A DNA stretch of 64,000 bases. Origin: Verrucomicrobiota bacterium. GTDB lineage: Bacteria > Verrucomicrobiota > Verrucomicrobiia > JABWAM01. The position numbers were made by a program, and so were the translations under genes. The notes below the pieces were generated by a model that saw only the letters and a list, made by a program, of their open reading frames with translations, was not told the origin of the DNA and did not search any database. Positions 60,235 through 64,000 of this stretch are shown piece after piece (position 1 is the stretch's first letter; each line of letters begins with the position of its first letter). The DNA lies in the NCBI GenBank assembly GCA_023269615.1, contig JAHFSY010000007.1:85922-149921 (forward strand). The letters are read 5' to 3'.

Positions 60235-60672
60235 ATGAAGCATCGATATGACAATCATTGGGTTTGCTTTGCTTTTGCAGCGCTCACCCTTTTATTTTCG
60301 CTGACGGCATTGGTCAAGGCCGAGGAAGGCGGGACGGCGCGGGTGAAGTCCATCGTGGTCACTCCGCACAAGGTGGATGACACCGGCGTCGGTGTGGAAT
60401 TGTTCGTGCAGGTGGATTTTGTCGAGGATGCACCAGCCGACGGCACGCTCAAACTCAGCATCGTTACCGACAAGGACCAACCCGGTGAGGGCCAGTGGAA
60501 GGATGGGCAGCCGGAGCAATCCTTTCCATATCATGCGAAGGAACATCGCGTCGAAGTGCGGGCCACCATCCGTATCATCAAAAATGGACTCCTCGCCATC
60601 AAAGGCGAGACCGCGGCCGATGAGGATGCGGATGACAGTTATTACTGGATGCCGGTGACTGTCCGAAAATAA
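60235..60672 (+). CDS. Small secreted protein of unknown function
   Basis: 145 residues from the ATG at 60235; upstream frame is not coding-like. A signal peptide (WVCFAFAALTLLFSLTALVKA) ends before EEGGTARVKSIVVTPHKVDD. The mature domain is beta-rich with FVQVDFVEDAPADGTLKLSIV and HRVEVRATIRIIKNGLLAI and ends in DDSYYWMPVTVRK. I do not recognise a family. Confidence 0.65.
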   Translation: MKHRYDNHWVCFAFAALTLLFSLTALVKAEEGGTARVKSIVVTPHKVDDTGVGVELFVQVDFVEDAPADGTLKLSIVTDKDQPGEGQWKDGQPEQSFPYHAKEHRVEVRATIRIIKNGLLAIKGETAADEDADDSYYWMPVTVRK

Positions 60673-60733
60673 GAGCGTCATGGGGTGCTGCGGTTTTTTT
60701 TACACATCCATTTGACAAGTTTCTGACCCATTC

Positions 60734-61086
60734 ATGCGTGGTTTGTTCCAACGTCGGGGCATGCGGATTCTCATGCTTTCGGCCATGATTGTGCTCGGGA
60801 TTTTGATGGCCACCGGTCAATTGAAGGACGCGATCCACCAGTCATGTATCCGGATTTGGCAAAGGCTTTCCCCGTCTCTTTTATGAAGAGCTGAAGAATG
60901 GCAAGTGGGTTGATCCTGGTCGCAGCGTGTGTGGCAGCACTAAGGATTATCCCCTGCCAGCAGGTCGGATCGTAGAGTTCCAAACGTTTGCCAAGCCATT
61001 GGATGCCGGCCTTCGTGTTTATACGATTTTCAAATCGAAAGATAAAAAAAGGTGTTCGCTTGTTTTACTTCTTGAAGGAAAATAAC
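60734..61086 (+). pseudogene. Decayed small secreted-protein gene (frameshifted)
   Basis: Frame 1 from 60734 starts MRGLFQRRGMRILMLSAMI, a signal-peptide-like beginning, and stops after 52 codons. A second frame continues with coding-like FYEELKNGKWVDPG and ends ...VLLLEGK with a TAA at 61084. An intermediate frame holds PPVMYPDLAKAFPVSF just before. One extra T in the run at about 60880 and one earlier shift would join them. No family is recognised; it could be sequence error or genuine decay. Confidence 0.4.
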
Positions 61087-61137
61087 GCCGAACCACTGCA
61101 CCGTCATCCACCAGACACATGACGCAACGCTTGAAAA

Positions 61138-61554
61138 TTACTCCAGCTCGGACAACCTTTCGCCCGCAACAAACTCGAATCGTTTGCCGACGAGAAGTTT
61201 TTCCAGATATTTCCGTTTGACCAGCTGCAGGAAATCGCTTCGCGCAGTGCCATAGGCAATGCCATGCTTGTGCTGATGTTCGGTGATGGTGAAATGCCGA
61301 TCCTGGTTGCGTGTGGCGTTCAGCACGATTTCCTGTTGACGGTGGTTCAACCGGCGGTCGGACGAGAAGAGGCGTCTTGCCTGTGCGATTTGATTCTGTT
61401 TCCTGGAAACGTATTCCCTTAGATCATGCCGTGCCGTGTTGATCAGGCGTGCCTTGTACATCAGAAAATAGGTGACGTCGAAATGGTCGGTTTCGCAATG
61501 GAGGAACGCGCGCGCATAGCTGCTCCCGGAGCCGGCAAGCTTGTGTTCACCAGT
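61138..61554 (-). pseudogene. C-terminal fragment of a Fic-family protein
   Basis: The open frame reads TGEHKLAGSGSSYARAFLHCETDHFDVTYFL, then MYKARLINTARHDLREYVSRK and a winged-helix part (LNHRQQEIVLNATRNQDRHFTITEHQHKHG). The sequence matches the C-terminal region of Fic proteins: the FYRAFLYTE-like helix after the active site and the C-terminal HTH. The Fic core with the HPFxxGNGR motif is missing, and no start codon precedes it until a Met at 61461. The fragment begins 3 bp after a stop, exactly where the NYN gene ends, so a deletion or insertion joint lies here. Confidence 0.65.
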
Positions 61555-62173
61555 TTACGGGCTTGTGAAATGTGCCTTGGGCGTCAACCATCGTTGCAGG
61601 AAATCCGCTGTTCGCGAGGAAATTGGGTCGCAGGTGCTTGTAGAAAGTCGCCTGTCTTTTCAGCACCGCACATGGATGTCGCTGAGGATTCAAAACGCCC
61701 ACTGGTTTCTTGAGTTCGCTCATGATGATCCGCACCGGTTCCAACAGGTCTGAATCACCACTGATCACCACAGCACAATCGAAGTGGTTCATGTGCCCGT
61801 CATGCACAAGATTCGTCCCGAGGTTGACGTCCGATCCCTTCTCCTCGGTCTTGAGCACCTGGACCGTTGGGTTTTGTCCGGACAGAGGGTTGGCGAGTTG
61901 CATTCGAACGACCTTGGTCAGGAAGTGTCCGTAGATGATCTGCAGGTTGGGAATGGTTGCGAGGGCGCGAAGGTAGAGCGCCTGGCGGATCGGCTGGTCG
62001 GGATTGTGAGGTCGAGGGTTTAACCGTGCGGTGAAATACTTGATTTCAACAATCCGATGGTGCGCGGCCAGATGCATTTCGGTCAGCCTGTGAATATCCA
62101 GCCACTTGTGCCGCGTTCCCCGTACCGCGCCATAATAGAGATTGAACCCATCCACATAGACAAGAGTTCTCAC
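61547..62173 (-). CDS. NYN/LabA-like PIN-fold nuclease
   Basis: 208 residues from a GTG start. NYN-domain motifs are LVYVDGFNLYYGAV (catalytic Asp and the Asn), EEKGSDVNLGTNLVHDG (Asp) and CAVVISGDSDLLEPVRI (Asp-x-Asp). The four acidic residues for a metal-dependent ribonuclease are in place. NYN proteins act in RNA processing or defence. The stop (TGA) abuts the Fic fragment. A hairpin with a T-tract ends 13 bp before the start codon, and two promoters lie further upstream, so expression may be attenuated. Confidence 0.88.
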   Translation of the reverse strand: MRTLVYVDGFNLYYGAVRGTRHKWLDIHRLTEMHLAAHHRIVEIKYFTARLNPRPHNPDQPIRQALYLRALATIPNLQIIYGHFLTKVVRMQLANPLSGQNPTVQVLKTEEKGSDVNLGTNLVHDGHMNHFDCAVVISGDSDLLEPVRIIMSELKKPVGVLNPQRHPCAVLKRQATFYKHLRPNFLANSGFPATMVDAQGTFHKPVNW

Positions 62174-62185
62174 GGGAGATCATCC

Positions 62186-62218
62186 AAAAAACAAGAGCCG
62201 CCATTTTCATGGCGGCTC
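62186..62218 (-). terminator. Intrinsic terminator or attenuator upstream of the NYN gene
   Basis: On the minus strand GAGCCGCCAT-GAAA-ATGGCGGCTC (10-bp stem, GAAA loop) is followed by TTGTTTTTT. It is a textbook rho-independent terminator, but it lies between the two promoters and the NYN start rather than after a gene. It may also end the ROK transcript, whose stop is 193 bp upstream. Confidence 0.75.
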
Positions 62219-62259
62219 AAGGCCCTTTCGCCGAAGCTACCGGGGGGGGTGACGTTCGG

Positions 62260-62289
62260 AATATAGGTCAGATGTCTGCGGGTTGTCAA
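62260..62289 (-). promoter_or_regulatory. Promoter P2 upstream of the NYN gene
   Basis: TTGACA (62284-62289 on the minus strand) and TATATT (62260-62265) with an 18-bp spacer. Transcripts would start near 62253 and run 35 nt into the terminator hairpin. Confidence 0.55.
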
Positions 62290-62343
62290 ACTGGTTTTGG
62301 ATGGATTGTGAAATCACGGTCAATGTATTGGCATAGTTGTTTA

Positions 62344-62373
62344 TATATACATGGCAGGCTCATTTCGTGTCAA
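62344..62373 (-). promoter_or_regulatory. Promoter P1 upstream of the NYN gene
   Basis: TTGACA (62368-62373, minus strand) and TATATA (62344-62349) with an 18-bp spacer. It lies 37 bp after the ROK stop codon and reads towards the NYN gene. Confidence 0.55.
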
Positions 62374-62410
62374 AGAATAATCACCGGATGCCAAACTCTT
62401 GCGAGTTCGG

Positions 62411-63811
62411 CTACTTGATTTCTGGCAAGCTTGCCGCGGCCACGGCCTGGCCGACGCGTTTGCTTTTCTCGTCGGGGAGATGAAGCTCGATCGTTTTTGA
62501 CAGATCGGGAAAATCTTTTTTCAACACCTCCCGCGCTTTTTGGATGATGACGTCGCCGCCGGCGCCTGATGTCACGCGTCCCAGTACCAGCATGTGACGG
62601 TAATCGTACATGTCCGCGTAATGTGCCACCGCATAGCCAAGATAGACGCCGATGGTTTCGAAGATTCCGATGGGACGTTTGTCGCCCGATCGGTGTAAAT
62701 CCTGCACGAATTTCAATTGTTCGGCGGGGTGACCTTTCGGCAGCTCGATGCCGGCGGTGGGTGCGAGACGCACCACGGCTTGCTGTGAAAAACATTGTAC
62801 GCCGCAGCCGATGTCGCCGGACCATTCATCGGGCATTGCTCGCGGGTTGTAATCCACCGGTGCAAACGCCAGCTCGTTCAGCCAGCCGGTGATCCGTCCC
62901 TCGCGGTCAAGATAACCCGCCGCCTGGCTCGATCCCATCGCGATGCCGAGCATCGAATTTGTCCGCAATGACATCGCCCCCGCGAGGGCCGTCACATCCC
63001 CGTCGTTGGCGACTTCAAACGGAACGCCCCATTCGCGGCGCAGGTTGAGGAACATCGGCTTCACCTTGCGGTCGAACTCGTCCTTCGGCACTGCGCGGAA
63101 GAGAGAGGACGCCATCACCTTGTTGTCAATGTACACGCCGGCGGAGCTGCCGCCGATCGCGTCCACGCGCGGCAGATGTTTGGCAGCGAACTTCAAGCCT
63201 TCGTTGATTTTCCGATGATGAAAATCCGGGTCCGACTCGATCTTCGGGTCCCATGGCAGCTCGGTGGTGAAGATCGCCTCGCCATCCTTCACGGCCGCAA
63301 TCTTGTAATCGCTTGCGCCGAGGTCGAAGCCAATGCGGCATCCGTCGAAATGCCCGCCGATGGACATGCCGGATTCGCGCGGCGCGGGCGCGTGGCCGGG
63401 CCCGACCGTTTCCACCACAAATGTCTTTTCGTAAATATTCCCCATGAACTGGAAATCGAAGTGGCGTGCCCCGGTGCTGGAATAAACGCGACGGATATAT
63501 TCGCCCACTTCTCTTGGCCCGGCGATCACCACCCTCCATCCACCGCGCGCCCACAGGAGAAACTTGACGAGCCGCTCCACGTAAAGAAGCGTGTCGGCAT
63601 CGTGCGGGGAACCCGGCGTAAAAATTTCGGTTTCAAATCTGGAGATGTGACCGAGGTCGCGCTCGATGGCGATGACGAGCGGGGTCCGTCTGTCCGAAGC
63701 CTGCACGGCTTCGAGGTATCGGCGGTTGCCCAAGGCGATGGGGTAAAAATCCGGATCGAGCGGAGCGGGAACGGAAGGTTTTGTGAAGAGAAGATCGGGC
63801 TGCGGGGGCAT
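62411..63811 (-). CDS. ROK-like ASKHA kinase/regulator
   Basis: 466 residues. After a 140-residue N-terminal extension of unknown function (PLVIAIERDLGHISRFETEIF) comes an ASKHA domain: IGFDLGASDYKIAAVKDGE (phosphate 1), VDAIGGSSAGVYIDNKVM, VANDGDVTALAGAMS and MLGIAMGSSQAAGYLDREG. The zinc-binding ROK motif (CxCGxxGC) is missing, so this is not a classical glucokinase. GVQCFSQQAVVRLAPTAG has cysteines nearby. It may phosphorylate a sugar. No operon partner is visible. Confidence 0.75.
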   Translation of the reverse strand: MPPQPDLLFTKPSVPAPLDPDFYPIALGNRRYLEAVQASDRRTPLVIAIERDLGHISRFETEIFTPGSPHDADTLLYVERLVKFLLWARGGWRVVIAGPREVGEYIRRVYSSTGARHFDFQFMGNIYEKTFVVETVGPGHAPAPRESGMSIGGHFDGCRIGFDLGASDYKIAAVKDGEAIFTTELPWDPKIESDPDFHHRKINEGLKFAAKHLPRVDAIGGSSAGVYIDNKVMASSLFRAVPKDEFDRKVKPMFLNLRREWGVPFEVANDGDVTALAGAMSLRTNSMLGIAMGSSQAAGYLDREGRITGWLNELAFAPVDYNPRAMPDEWSGDIGCGVQCFSQQAVVRLAPTAGIELPKGHPAEQLKFVQDLHRSGDKRPIGIFETIGVYLGYAVAHYADMYDYRHMLVLGRVTSGAGGDVIIQKAREVLKKDFPDLSKTIELHLPDEKSKRVGQAVAAASLPEIK

Positions 63812-64000
63812 GGACGCATCTTTCCGACTGGACGCGGCATTTCAAACAAAAATGCGCTCCTTGAATTCTTGTGGATCATAACGGAGGGACACGCTCCGGA
63901 GGCTGTCTCAGAACATAAAGCACTCTAATGGAGCAAGTCCGAGGGAAGGGGAACGTTTTGTAAAAAGTTGGCCCACGCACTGAACCGCCAAGGCAGTAAA
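63812..64000. other. Non-coding end of window
   Basis: 189 bases upstream of the ROK gene. I see no gene, promoter with good spacing or repeat in it. GGCTGTCTCAGAACATAAAG and later phrases are not recognised. Confidence 0.4.

Noticed and set aside
62186..62289. NYN leader considered as a known riboswitch
   Set aside because: No consensus of a class I know (SAM, c-di-GMP, fluoride, preQ1) can be matched; only the promoter and terminator parts are supported.

Overview
The window looks like chromosomal DNA of a Gram-negative, GC-rich bacterium, most likely Verrucomicrobiota or a close PVC relative; this placement is inference. Lipid A, KDO and heptose genes (LpxA, KdsB, HldD-like) imply an outer membrane. 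Type IV pilus ATPases sit beside an MglA/roadblock module. Secreted HEAT/TPR proteins and several enzyme fusions fit that phylum. Shine-Dalgarno sites are weak or absent at most starts, so several starts were chosen by family length, signal peptides or overlap with the preceding gene. I see no rRNA, tRNA, CRISPR array, insertion sequence or phage block.

Layout. 1-1.96 kb: an Fe-S operon read leftwards (Rrf2/IscR-like regulator, IscU, NifS-like protein) with a recognisable promoter and operator; the NifS-like protein lacks its PLP lysine. 2-9.8 kb: a secreted TPR protein, then LeuC, a glycoside hydrolase-glycosyltransferase membrane fusion, pterin carbinolamine dehydratase and MazG. 9.8-23.6 kb: a C45-type hydrolase, a CBM9-like secreted protein, a sugar isomerase, envelope genes (KdsB, a 58-residue membrane protein, a permuted papain-like protein, a heptose epimerase), HigBA, RuvC, a homocysteine methyltransferase/MTHFR fusion, a sugar kinase-MurQ fusion with a CHAP amidase (peptidoglycan recycling), an amidohydrolase, LpxA and OsmC. 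23.8-33.8 kb: a second sugar isomerase, a lipoprotein, BlaI with a BlaR1-type protease whose sensor domain is replaced by about 1000 residues of ankyrin repeats, a bile-acid-type transporter and an ABC ATPase. 34-41.8 kb: a phosphatase-RpiB-GlyA triple fusion, DinD, an ABC-2 permease and a cofactor operon NadC-BirA-CoaX. 42-53 kb: an eight-gene leftward block PilT, two membrane proteins, TPR-MshEN protein, PilB, a Pro/Ala-rich roadblock protein, MglA and a roadblock (MglB-like) protein, which reads as a polarity and motility module. 53-64 kb: NuoF without NuoE/G, an M50-GYF protein, an oligogalacturonate-lyase-like propeller, a CocE hydrolase, an SDR, small secreted proteins, gene remnants, an NYN nuclease behind an apparent attenuator and a ROK protein.

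Intergenic DNA is rich in repeats of three kinds: arrays of changing sequence but constant 7-bp period; REP-like palindromes, often in inverted pairs; and composite elements built from recurring phrases around long hairpins. Copies of two of these show paired base changes that keep their stems intact. Three 7-bp arrays lie in frame inside enzyme genes (the kinase-MurQ linker, MurQ itself and NadC), where they encode 7-residue repeat peptides.

The best candidates for new biology are the IscR-IscU-noncatalytic NifS operon, the BlaI/BlaR1-ankyrin pair, the PilT-to-roadblock block with its pseudo-receiver/pseudokinase/FGE membrane protein, the triple fusion, and the heptamer arrays that have entered coding sequence.
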